A stretch of 64,000 nt of DNA from contig JAMPIQ010000001.1 in the NCBI GenBank assembly GCA_024699855.1, positions 248,001-312,000 of the forward strand. The letters are read 5' to 3'. Of the stretch, positions 35,498-44,140 are shown piece by piece. The notes beneath the pieces were generated by a model, which ran no database searches, was not told the origin of the DNA, and was given only the letters and a program-made list of their open reading frames with translations. The first letter of the stretch is position 1, and each line of letters opens with the position of its first letter. The stretch comes from Aphelenchoides besseyi (Eukaryota > Nematoda > Chromadorea > Rhabditida > Aphelenchoididae). The position numbers and the translations under genes were made by a program.

Positions 35498-37549
35498 CAT
35501 TTTCGTTCAAACTTTAAACCAACGAATTTGAAAGACAATGGAAAGATGCAATCGGCAGAAATCAACACCTCATCGATAGCTGACCAGAACCTTCAATTGA
35601 AGGCTAAAAGACTCTGACAGTTAAAATCGTTGACTTTTCCTGAGGAAACTTACATTTTTGTTGAACAAAAGAACTGTCGTAACAATCGAACTGCGCAGCT
35701 GTCCAACGAGTTCGACTCTCGGCCGGTCGATTCGAAGACCGGTCCCTGAAAACGGGAGAAATTTTCACTGCCGACAGAAACTCCTCGAGCAAAAGCGTTC
35801 AGTTCTGGCAACGAAACGCGGAAGAAGCACGAAATAACGCTTTAAAGACTCAAAGAGCTCCTTCCTCGCACTTCACTTTCATGAGACCACACAAAAAGTT
35901 TTTTAATCAACGAGAAATCTTTTTTGTTGGAAATTTTTCTTCGGATTTTCAAATCCACAACGCGGAAATTCGATCTCAAAAGGTCGCTGTCGATTTCGGC
36001 AATCTCACGGCTTATCACACGAGTTCACGATTGAATTGGGTTTCAAGGTCTCCGACGACGCTCTCAATCGAACCGCCATCGATCAAAAATGTTGGAGCAA
36101 AACTCGCGCTTCTCGTCCCGACTTTTTGTCGAATTAAGAAATGGGGTTCTCGAGGGCTTTATCAACGTCAAATCGACCACTCGATTGAGGACACTCGTTC
36201 GGAAAATACAAAAACCAACGGGTATTTTCACCCGAAATTCCCGCTCACTTTTTCCAGTGGCCAAAACGCTCGAGGCATTTGGGCTCCCCGCCGCCCAGAC
36301 TTTTGCCAACACCCGACCGCTCGTGACGAGAAGGTTTCTCCTCCCGCTCGTTCACCCGAACTCTCCCGGACAACCTCGCCATTTTTGCCTTCCGAAAACC
36401 GTCGAGAGTGACCGCGCATGCAAACGCGAATTCACGTATTTTGCACACGATGAGCGATTCTCGGAACAATGAAGCACGAGAATCAGTTCATACAAAAAGA
36501 CCTGCAAAATGCCAGGCAAATATTGATAGCGAAAGGAGAACGCTGGTCTTAAAGAACGTTGAAATGTTGTGAGTGTGTCGATTGTTTAGATCACAACTTC
36601 TAATTACCATTCGCAGCTATTCGCAAGATCTCAACCTCCGTTTCAACGACTCTCTTAACATCGAGTTCTTGAACGACCAAAATGCCGTCCAATCGACTTT
36701 ACCGCTAACATACCTTTTCGTGGGAAACTCCCGTTCACCTGACCGTCGAATTGTTTCGCAGATCGTTTGGGCCTTGAACTTGAAACTGGTACAACGCCGC
36801 TCGTTCTTCGTGTGTTACGACGCAAAAAATAGCGAAAGAAAGCGCGAAAATGCGCTCTCATTTGCGGGAATTTCAAGGAACAATCAGTTGGCGGAAAGCG
36901 ACCGAAATCGTAAAATAAACAAAACCGATTTTCACGTTTTTACCGCGCAAATTGCACTCTTTTTTGGCTTCGTGGGTTGAAACCTGTCGGTTCGAAAACT
37001 GCGCGCTTTCTCTCGATTGACGCGTTTCAGCGCTCATCAGTTTCTGCCCTCCGGCGCACGAAACGACAAGCAAAACGGCCACGAAAAAGTTGGAGCACGG
37101 TTATCAGCGCTAAAATAAACGCAGGAAGGTCGTGTGTTTTGATCGAAAATTTTCCGGAAGTCTTTTCCCCAACTTATTTCCATGCGAATGGATTCTCTTT
37201 AACACGAAAGCAGTAAGTCAGGATCCATAGTTCGATTCTATTCAAAGCACAAAACAGTTCAACGCGGAAAGCACACACGAAGGACGCATAAATCGACGGC
37301 CAAGAAATCGATGCGAAGTGTTTCATTTGCGGCGTCTGACATTTTCTTACGATTCACGATCGAACATTTCGAAGAAATTACGAAAATCTTCTTTTCGCTT
37401 AACGTCAGAAATGAGCGGAAATTCAAACTGAAGAGAAAGAAAACAAAACGTTCAAACCCGCAGATTTCCAAGCAACAAAGATCTCAATTGTGTTCGAGAT
37501 CGCACAAAGTTTTCTGATGCCATGAATAAAGGTCAAGAGGGTAACTGTT
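35498..37549. other. No supported gene
   Basis: Frames of up to 176 codons (35881-36411, plus) are fully overlapped by minus-strand frames and have no motif or splice context. Presumably promoter or intergenic DNA to the right of the Treslin-like cluster. Confidence 0.4.
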
Positions 37550-38450
37550 AAGCACATCATTCGACACACGTAGACTCCAAAATTGTAACCATACGACTAC
37601 TCATTACTGAGCCGACTAATAAACATACGCAGAAATAACTTAAAATTGAAATTACAGCTTGAACTATAAGACCCCTCACAAACATTTTTACAATTGTAAA
37701 TTACATAAACATTGTAGTCTAAACATATTCAGTGAAGCAGTTGACCTGAAAATGTAACAGAAAAGGATGTCAACCATCAGATGTCAACTTCCGAGATGCC
37801 AATTTCCATTGACTGTAGCTCGTGAACTAGTGACTGTAGAAGCTTGTAACTAGCAGAACAACAAGAGACACTATTGGACTCTAAACCTTGTGGATATTAG
37901 CGGAATCCAATAAGCCAATGAGCTAAAATGCACAACACCCTCCATTCCCTTGTATAGCCCGTCCTTCGCGCAAATCGATGTACTTCGGAGCTTTTGGCAA
38001 CAACTAGTGTTTATATTATATCATTAGAAGGCCCAATAAACTGGCTATTCATAGTGCTTAAACTCGTAGCAATCGGACAACTGGAAGAGAAATAAGAGCA
38101 ATTCAAAGCCGAAAAGACTTGTCATAATCGCAAAAGTCTGTGCAGCTCTTCCCGCTGATGCTTGTCATCTGCAATCTGGCACACTCGTTAATGAGATTAA
38201 AAGATTGTGATCCTAAGACTTTGGAGAGCAGAGATCAACTGAGAGCAGAATTGAAATCCAAGAGATACCCAAAATGAGTCTTGTGCAATTGATTACGATA
38301 ATCCCAGTAGTTGCTCTTGCTGCGTGTAACTTGTAGGAACAAGTACACAACATGAGATCAACTAATGTTGTCAATTGTAAGCCAAGTGATTCACTGACTG
38401 CAAAATCCAAGTTGAGTTGAAATTATGAACATGCTTAAAAGTCGAATCAC
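37550..38450. repeat. Dispersed repeat family, copy B
   Basis: Bases 37709-38221 align without gaps to 6245-6757 and differ at roughly a few percent of sites by eye. Flanks (37550-37708 and 38222 to about 38400) align more loosely to copies A and C; for example 'atgttgtcaattgt' near 38363 and 60293. It adjoins the left side of the broken dsRBD fragment. No ORF. Confidence 0.85.
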
Positions 38451-38479
38451 AATTTATCATTTTATCTTCTGAAGTTGAA

Positions 38480-38808
38480 ATGGCAGAGTTGAGTTTCCCA
38501 CCGAAACGGTTAAGGTAAAAAACATTCTGAAATTTTTTTTTAAACTAATTTTCAGAACTTGTGGCGGAGGTCCAACGCCCAAATGCGCGGTACTCAAGTT
38601 CTGCAAAGACTCCAACATCAATCCGCCAACCTATCGAGTGTGTAAACAAGACCTCGATGGTAAATTTGATGCTACCATTACGGTGAATGGACGTTAGTTT
38701 GGTTCAACCGTAGCTCAAGCCAACAAACGAATGGCTGAACAAGTGGCTTCATTGGTCGCATTGCACGGATTGAATCTTCGACACATGTTGAATGACGAAT
38801 GGGAATAA
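38480..38808 (+). pseudogene. Broken dsRBD gene fragment, most like the DUS2 C-terminal domain
   Basis: Exon 38480..38514 ('MAELSFPPKRLR') joins 38556..38808 in phase. It reads 'TPKCAVLKFCKDSNINPPTY', 'LDGKFDATITVNGR', a TAG stop (38695-38697), then in the same frame 'FGSTVAQANKRMAEQVASLV' and 'LHGLNLRHMLNDEWE' to TAA. This is a double-stranded-RNA-binding fold; the spacing and 'NKxxAEQxAxxVxL' resemble the dsRBD of tRNA-dihydrouridine synthase 2. The TAG replaces the residue expected to be Glu/acidic before 'FGST'. The catalytic TIM-barrel region is not upstream, where copy B of the repeat begins, so this is a 5'-truncated, nonsense-carrying fragment. Confidence 0.75.
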
Positions 38809-38904
38809 AATGCTTCTTTGTTATCAGTTAAACTTGTAAATCATAACGTTTAATTCACAGAGCACAAGCAACACAAATAAACACGCGAAAATAAGTCATA
38901 TCGA

Positions 38905-39108
38905 TCAGAAATCAACGTCATCGTCTGGCATTTCGCTGGTCAATTCCAATTCATACAAACATATGTGTTGATTCTTCAATTTGAACTTACAAGTAATTCG
39001 CGTTCACTTTGTTGCTCCGTTTTCTCGTTGTCCGGCTTCTTGTTGCCCGGATAACGCAACGCTTTGACGGCCAAATTGTGCAATTCGAGACAATTCTTAA
39101 TACGAGTA
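38905..39108 (-). pseudogene. PSMD3: PSMD3/Rpn3 fragment, C-terminal part (left of Helitron)
   Basis: Minus-strand frame 'TRIKNCLELHNLAVKALRYP' followed by an acidic tail ending 'ELELTSEMPDDDVDF' and TGA matches the C-terminus of 26S proteasome subunit Rpn3/PSMD3 (human '[20 protein letters not shown]' and an acidic end). A donor after 'SERELL' (GTAAGT) is present but the acceptor position before 'ELEL' reads TG instead of AG, so splicing looks broken. The frame continues exactly into the segment at 46571 once the Helitron is removed. Confidence 0.85.
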
Positions 39109-39317
39109 TCCCCTCACTAATAGGAGAAAGTTTGTCAGTTTGTCATCATGTCCCATTTGGCCCAGTATCTCAAGAACGAATAAAGCTTATCACGTAAAAA
39201 AAAATCAGTGAATGCGCACCATGAGAAATAGCTGATTTGATAAATATTTGTTGTAAATTTAATTAAAATTTATAAAGTTATTGAAATTTTACTAAAACCT
39301 AGAAAATATGTCCAAGC

Positions 39318-39388
39318 GCCCGTGGTGTAGAGGCAAAACGGTAGCATTGGATCAGGGGGACGCAGGTTCGATCCCGAGTCGCGTCATA
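39318..39388 (+). other. tRNA-like segment with A and B boxes inside the Helitron left end
   Basis: The segment contains a good box A (TGGTGTAGAGG) and box B (GGTTCGATCCC), the two internal RNA polymerase III promoter elements, with tRNA-like spacing. The acceptor, anticodon and T stems do not pair well, so no amino acid identity can be given and it is probably a degenerate tRNA or tRNA-derived piece. It begins about 210 bp inside the Helitron left border, upstream of its coding region. Confidence 0.5.
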
Positions 39389-39910
39389 CAATTCTTTCTG
39401 TTGTTGGACGATAAACATTGACATCTGTAATGGCTACAATTAATCGATTTTTAATTTAACCTAATTTCTGCAATTTATTTTTCTATTCGTTCAAAATTTT
39501 GTTTAAATTTTGTCCAAAGGTCTTCTATTTGAATGTTTCTTAATCGATGTTATTTTTGCGCAATTTCTCTGACGTCTTTTCCGCCCGACAGTTGAACTGC
39601 TCACACAACAACCAGTTTCTACCAGTCCGTTTCGTCGGATCGGCTGACTAGCCAAACGGTTCAGTTTCTTTCAATCGAATGCCATCACTTCAGTTTGAAA
39701 TGCAAATTACATACGATTATATAATTGAAACTGCTGTTAGAAGCAAACATAGTAATGAAAATATAATACGATATATGATGAAATCAATTGCTATGAATGC
39801 GAAGAGTTTGATAATTCAAGAATGTTCAGTGATTACAAGCAAAACGTGACTGATCGACGCTAATACCAAATAACGAAATTAAACGTTGAATAACAACCCT
39901 AATATTTTAC

Positions 39911-42058
39911 TTGCGTTCGTGTAACTTGCGTGTCGTCTATATTTCGTTCGTGGCGCGAAAACACTCAATTCATGTACTAATCTATATGCTTTCAGTACAA
40001 CCAATTGAAAAACGAAGAATGATACGTTTTGCGACGATCATCAAGGATAGAAGAAAGGTAAGTTTTAGCGCTTCCGAGCGCAAGATACTTCTTCCCATTT
40101 TGAAATGTGACAGTGCTGAGTTCTACTCCACTGTAAGACATAAATTTGGAGAGAAGAACTCTTGCGGGCTTCAACAGCCGATCGGTCTTAGTCAACCCCA
40201 AGAGTTGCACCTCGAAAACTGTAAGAACTTCTGTTTTCAACAGTCATCGGTACCCCGCCCGGTACATCAGAGTTGCGTTGAGCCTCACAAAGGTTCCGCT
40301 TCTCAATACGATGGATCCGAGGCAAATGGTTTCAGGTTCGATTTGAACATTTATCGTCGATTACAAGGTGGAGGTAGAAAGAAACAAACTAAACGAGGTC
40401 GACCTCGCAATACTAACTCAAATACCGAAACCAATAAAGGTAACCAAAGGAATGATGAAACTTTGAAAGAAGTAAGTAATCATAACAAACGAAAACTAAT
40501 CGACGAAATCTCAAATGAATTTGAAACCAACAGTTCGGGCCGAACAGAAACCGAACAAACGAATCAAAACGCAAACACTGTATTGTTGATGGAAGTTGAT
40601 GAACTAAATAACGAAACTAACGAATTCGAACAAATTTTTGAAGCAATGGAAATTGAGAAAAACGTTGAGTTGATGAACGACAATCACAACAATCATCACG
40701 CTCCATTGGTTCGACTACCATTAACTCCGAGAATTGTTATGGACACGCGATTTGAGACACACTGTCCAATTAGTAATTTTTCGTCAATTCTTAACCAATA
40801 CCTTACTATCTTTCCGAACTATTTTGAAGATATGAAAGACGAACACAACAAAATTGACGTTGAAATACTAACTTTGGCGCTGATGCGTCTGATTTCCACA
40901 GACAACAGACTGATTTCGTTAATTTCACCTATTTACTTCGATACCGAGATTAACCAAATAGCTCGAAATGAAATCATGAAATACATGGTTGTTCTGCCGC
41001 CAGTTATTCCGCAACAACAAAATGAAATGTTTCATATTGTAATTCCCATTTATCATGAAGTACATTTTACCGTTGCAATTGCGCACGGTTATTACAATTC
41101 GAAGATAATTGACGTAGAATACATTGACTCATATCACAAAGCGCAGTGTAAATATTTCACTGAAGAAATCAAACGAATTGTTGAGACGGTCTACAAACGA
41201 ACAAACTTTATCTCTGAACGCGTTAAGCCAATTATCAAGTTTAGTAGCATGAGCACACAAACTGACCAGCAGCAATACGATGATTCATCAAACTGTGCGG
41301 CCTTTGTGTTTTCTAACGTTAAGATGTGGCTTACACGTTCGACGACTAATGCATCAAATACGTTCATCAAACTTTCCGAATCGGGTTTGCAAAAAAGAAA
41401 ACAACTCATTGAATTTCTTGACCCACTATTTACATACGGTCCGGAAACTGCAATCAATGAAGAAAACCAATTGGTCACAAATAACGATTTTGAATTGTTT
41501 AATGAATACCAACCAATCACGACTAATCAAACTGTATCGTCTGTCGTTTCTAATGAAATCGAAAACAAAAAACGATGTAATGCTGAACGTAAACGTGAAA
41601 GCCGAGTTGCCGAATCGCAATACAAACGTAGAAAACGATTGGCACAAGTAAGACAACATGCTATTAGCAAAAGAGGAAAGGAAACTGCAGCCGAACGAAA
41701 TGCACGTCAAATTCGAAACTCATTAAGTCAGATTGTTGTTCGTTTAAATGAAACTGATGATAAACGTAATACACGTCGAGCAAAAATTCGTCAGTCACAA
41801 TCACAACGACGCACAAACGAAACACCACGTACAAGCGCTCGTCGACGTATACAAAATTCGGTATCACAAACTCGCTTACGTAAATGTGAAAGGAATGAAA
41901 GTCGTAACAAACGAATTAGTCAACAAAAAAAAAAACGACAATTGAAAACTCGGCAACAAAAAAAACTGAAACGTTGTGAGCATTTGCTGATTGAAAATAC
42001 TGAGTTAATCGAAGAAGATTACTTGGGGCCCGATGAGTATAGAATGCACCAATTGTAA
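39911..42058 (+). CDS. Helitron protein, N-terminal block with Ulp1-like protease region
   Basis: An open frame of 715 codons; the true start is uncertain because the first codon is not ATG. After a Lys/Asn-rich segment ('RKKQTKRGRPRN') comes a Ulp1/C48-like cysteine-protease pattern: His in 'EVHFTVAIAHGYY' (residue about 385), Asp in 'EYIDSYHKAQC', and Gln..Cys in 'QQYDDSSNCAAFVF' (Cys about residue 461). Then follows the Arg/Lys/Gln-rich stretch ('RKRLAQVRQHAISKRG', 'RRAKIRQSQSQRRTNETPR') that precedes Rep in Helitrons. It ends '...EDYLGP', where the Helitron 'YLGxM' motif should run on into the next block; one extra base in GGGGCCC (about 42026-42032) puts the continuation in another frame. 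Confidence 0.8.
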   Translation: MRSCNLRVVYISFVARKHSIHVLIYMLSVQPIEKRRMIRFATIIKDRRKVSFSASERKILLPILKCDSAEFYSTVRHKFGEKNSCGLQQPIGLSQPQELHLENCKNFCFQQSSVPRPVHQSCVEPHKGSASQYDGSEANGFRFDLNIYRRLQGGGRKKQTKRGRPRNTNSNTETNKGNQRNDETLKEVSNHNKRKLIDEISNEFETNSSGRTETEQTNQNANTVLLMEVDELNNETNEFEQIFEAMEIEKNVELMNDNHNNHHAPLVRLPLTPRIVMDTRFETHCPISNFSSILNQYLTIFPNYFEDMKDEHNKIDVEILTLALMRLISTDNRLISLISPIYFDTEINQIARNEIMKYMVVLPPVIPQQQNEMFHIVIPIYHEVHFTVAIAHGYYNSKIIDVEYIDSYHKAQCKYFTEEIKRIVETVYKRTNFISERVKPIIKFSSMSTQTDQQQYDDSSNCAAFVFSNVKMWLTRSTTNASNTFIKLSESGLQKRKQLIEFLDPLFTYGPETAINEENQLVTNNDFELFNEYQPITTNQTVSSVVSNEIENKKRCNAERKRESRVAESQYKRRKRLAQVRQHAISKRGKETAAERNARQIRNSLSQIVVRLNETDDKRNTRRAKIRQSQSQRRTNETPRTSARRRIQNSVSQTRLRKCERNESRNKRISQQKKKRQLKTRQQKKLKRCEHLLIENTELIEEDYLGPDEYRMHQL

Positions 42059-43952
42059 AGCCAAACACTTTGCTGATGAAACCCGGTCAAAAGATGGAAC
42101 TTTTGCAAATTGTTGTTCAAACGGTGCTTTTCTAATTAGTAATGATGTTTACCCAACAGAATTGCGTGAACTAATTACGGATAAGTACAAAGAATCAAAA
42201 CATTTTAAAGAAAATATTCGTTCTTATAATAACGCTTTTCGCTTTGCATCTACGGTCACTGAAGAAGTTCGTCCGAGAGGATTGGGCCCTCAAGTGTATC
42301 GACAACACGGGGATTTATATCATTTAATCAATTTGTCAGCTTTACCACAGCAATCGAGTATGGAAACTTACGGTCAACGTTACATGATCGAAACGGACGC
42401 AGCCACAGGCATTCGCGTTGTTGAAACACCTAATTTGAACTCCGATCTTTTAACAAAAATTGACCTTATCTTACGAGCAAACAATCACTTTTGTCAAGCT
42501 TATCAAATGTTAAAAGATCAAATGGAAGAAGAAAAAAGATTCGCTCAACAAAACAACACTGAAATCCGGACGTTAAAATTGTTATTTTCGATCAAAAGAA
42601 ACACCGATCAACGTCGATTTAACATGCCACGAACTAACGAAGTAGCTGCAGTCTATGTAGAAGGGCCAAACGGTGAAATACCGCCAGCGTACATTGTACT
42701 TAATCAAAAAGATGGAAGATTAAAGCAGTTAAGTCCCATCGACGAATCAACAGAAGCTTTGTTATTTCCCTTATTTTTCCCAATGGGTATTTCCAAATGG
42801 AATTCCGAAATGAAAGATAAAAACAATAAAACGGTTACACTGAGCAAATATGCAATGTACCAACTCTCGATTCGCGATGACACACCAAACAACTTCTCTG
42901 CGTTGAAATATGGTGGAAAATTGTTCCAAGAGTACATAGTGGGTACTTACATTCGTGTAGATTACTCGCGACTTCTGTACATAAATTACCATGTAAACAA
43001 AAAAAAAATCGCCATAAACTACGAAGACTTGAACGACTATTTGAGAGAAAAGGCTATTGAGAAAGGCGCAGAAGTTGGAAAAGTAATTGTTTTACCATCA
43101 AGTTACACTGGCAGCCCACGATACATGTCTGAAGCATATAACGATGCAATGAGTTTAGTCGCTCGTTTTGGCAAGCCAGATCTATTCATCACATCAACGT
43201 GTAATCCAAAATGGCGCGAAATCACAGAGAATCTGTTGCCGGGTCAATTACCGTCTGATCGTCCAGAGTTAGTGGCACGTGTTTTCCGTTTGAAATACCG
43301 ACGCATAATTGATGACATTAAAAATTCGCAACTTTTTGGCAAAGTCGATTGCTACGTCGGTACTATCGAATTTCAAAAACGCGGATTGCCGCATGTACAT
43401 CTTCTTTTCACACTCAATAAAATCACCAAATTAGACGATTGGAAAAAAATTGATAAGGTTATTCGTGCAGAAATACCCCTTCCAATTACAGAACCCAAAC
43501 TTTACAAAACCGTAACAACCAATAACCTTCACTCCTGTTTTAAGCAAGTTAAAAGTACGAATAGAAAAATCTTCATGCCCTGTTGTTCTGAAGAAAATCA
43601 ACGGTGTAATAAGAATTTTCCTTTTGCTTTTCAAGATCAAACCGAACACGGTAACGGAGGTAAAACAAAATACAGAAGACGAGACAATGGTAACCAATTC
43701 CACACATTAGATGGTCAAATTTTAACGAATCAACACGTTGTTCCTTACTCACCACAACTTTCAATGCGTTACAACTGTCACATAAACGTCGAGCATGTCG
43801 CCGATATTGAGGCCGTTAAATATTTACACAAGTACGTCTTTAAAGGACCGGACGTTGCTATGATTGAGAAAGAGTTTATAACGGAAACTAACCAAAACAA
43901 AAAGTTTTGCATTACGACGAAGTTGACACCTTTAAGAAATGCAGATACTTAA
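42033..43952 (+). CDS. Helitron Rep (HUH nuclease) block
   Basis: Continues the previous block in a new frame: 'MSIECTNCKAKHFADE', then 'FANCCSNGAF', the zinc-binding start of Helitron Rep proteins. The rolling-circle motifs are visible: 'DLFITSTCNPKWREI', the HUH motif in 'KRGLPHVHLLF' (His codons at 43392-43400), and the tyrosine motif 'YLHKYVFKGPD' (Tyr codons near 43820 and 43832). Rep nicks and joins DNA at the element's ends. The frame runs out at 'NADT'; the expected continuation 'LHYDEVDTF' lies in another frame after an AAAAA run near 43897, so one base appears to be missing. Confidence 0.9.
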   Translation: MSIECTNCKAKHFADETRSKDGTFANCCSNGAFLISNDVYPTELRELITDKYKESKHFKENIRSYNNAFRFASTVTEEVRPRGLGPQVYRQHGDLYHLINLSALPQQSSMETYGQRYMIETDAATGIRVVETPNLNSDLLTKIDLILRANNHFCQAYQMLKDQMEEEKRFAQQNNTEIRTLKLLFSIKRNTDQRRFNMPRTNEVAAVYVEGPNGEIPPAYIVLNQKDGRLKQLSPIDESTEALLFPLFFPMGISKWNSEMKDKNNKTVTLSKYAMYQLSIRDDTPNNFSALKYGGKLFQEYIVGTYIRVDYSRLLYINYHVNKKKIAINYEDLNDYLREKAIEKGAEVGKVIVLPSSYTGSPRYMSEAYNDAMSLVARFGKPDLFITSTCNPKWREITENLLPGQLPSDRPELVARVFRLKYRRIIDDIKNSQLFGKVDCYVGTIEFQKRGLPHVHLLFTLNKITKLDDWKKIDKVIRAEIPLPITEPKLYKTVTTNNLHSCFKQVKSTNRKIFMPCCSEENQRCNKNFPFAFQDQTEHGNGGKTKYRRRDNGNQFHTLDGQILTNQHVVPYSPQLSMRYNCHINVEHVADIEAVKYLHKYVFKGPDVAMIEKEFITETNQNKKFCITTKLTPLRNADT

Positions 43953-44140
43953 GCGCACCAGAATCCGTATGGCGTCTTTTCGGTTATGAAATCGTGATCA
44001 AGTCCTTAGCGGTTGAAAGACTCGATATCCACGAATTCAATCAACAAAAAGTGTATTTGGGAAGAGAAGCAACTGCCGAACAAATGACAAAAGCAAAAGA
44101 TAAGAAAAAATATCAAAACTTATGGCTTTCTTTGAGCTGA
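43907..44140 (+). CDS. Helitron Rep-helicase linker block (frameshifted)
   Basis: Carries 'HYDEVDTFKKCRYLSAPESV' and 'EFNQQKVYLGREATAEQ', the conserved segment that follows the Rep tyrosines in Helitron proteins. It is separated from the Rep block by one indel near 43897 and from the helicase block by another near 44117-44121, where 'KYQNL' should continue as 'MAFFELNKEN'. Not an independent gene. Confidence 0.85.
   Translation: MHYDEVDTFKKCRYLSAPESVWRLFGYEIVIKSLAVERLDIHEFNQQKVYLGREATAEQMTKAKDKKKYQNLWLSLS

Noticed and set aside
35881..36411. 176-codon plus-strand ORF as a gene.
   Set aside because: Fully overlapped by minus-strand frames, no domain, no splice context.
39318..39388. A functional tRNA gene.
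   Set aside because: Promoter boxes are good but the stems do not pair and no anticodon can be assigned.
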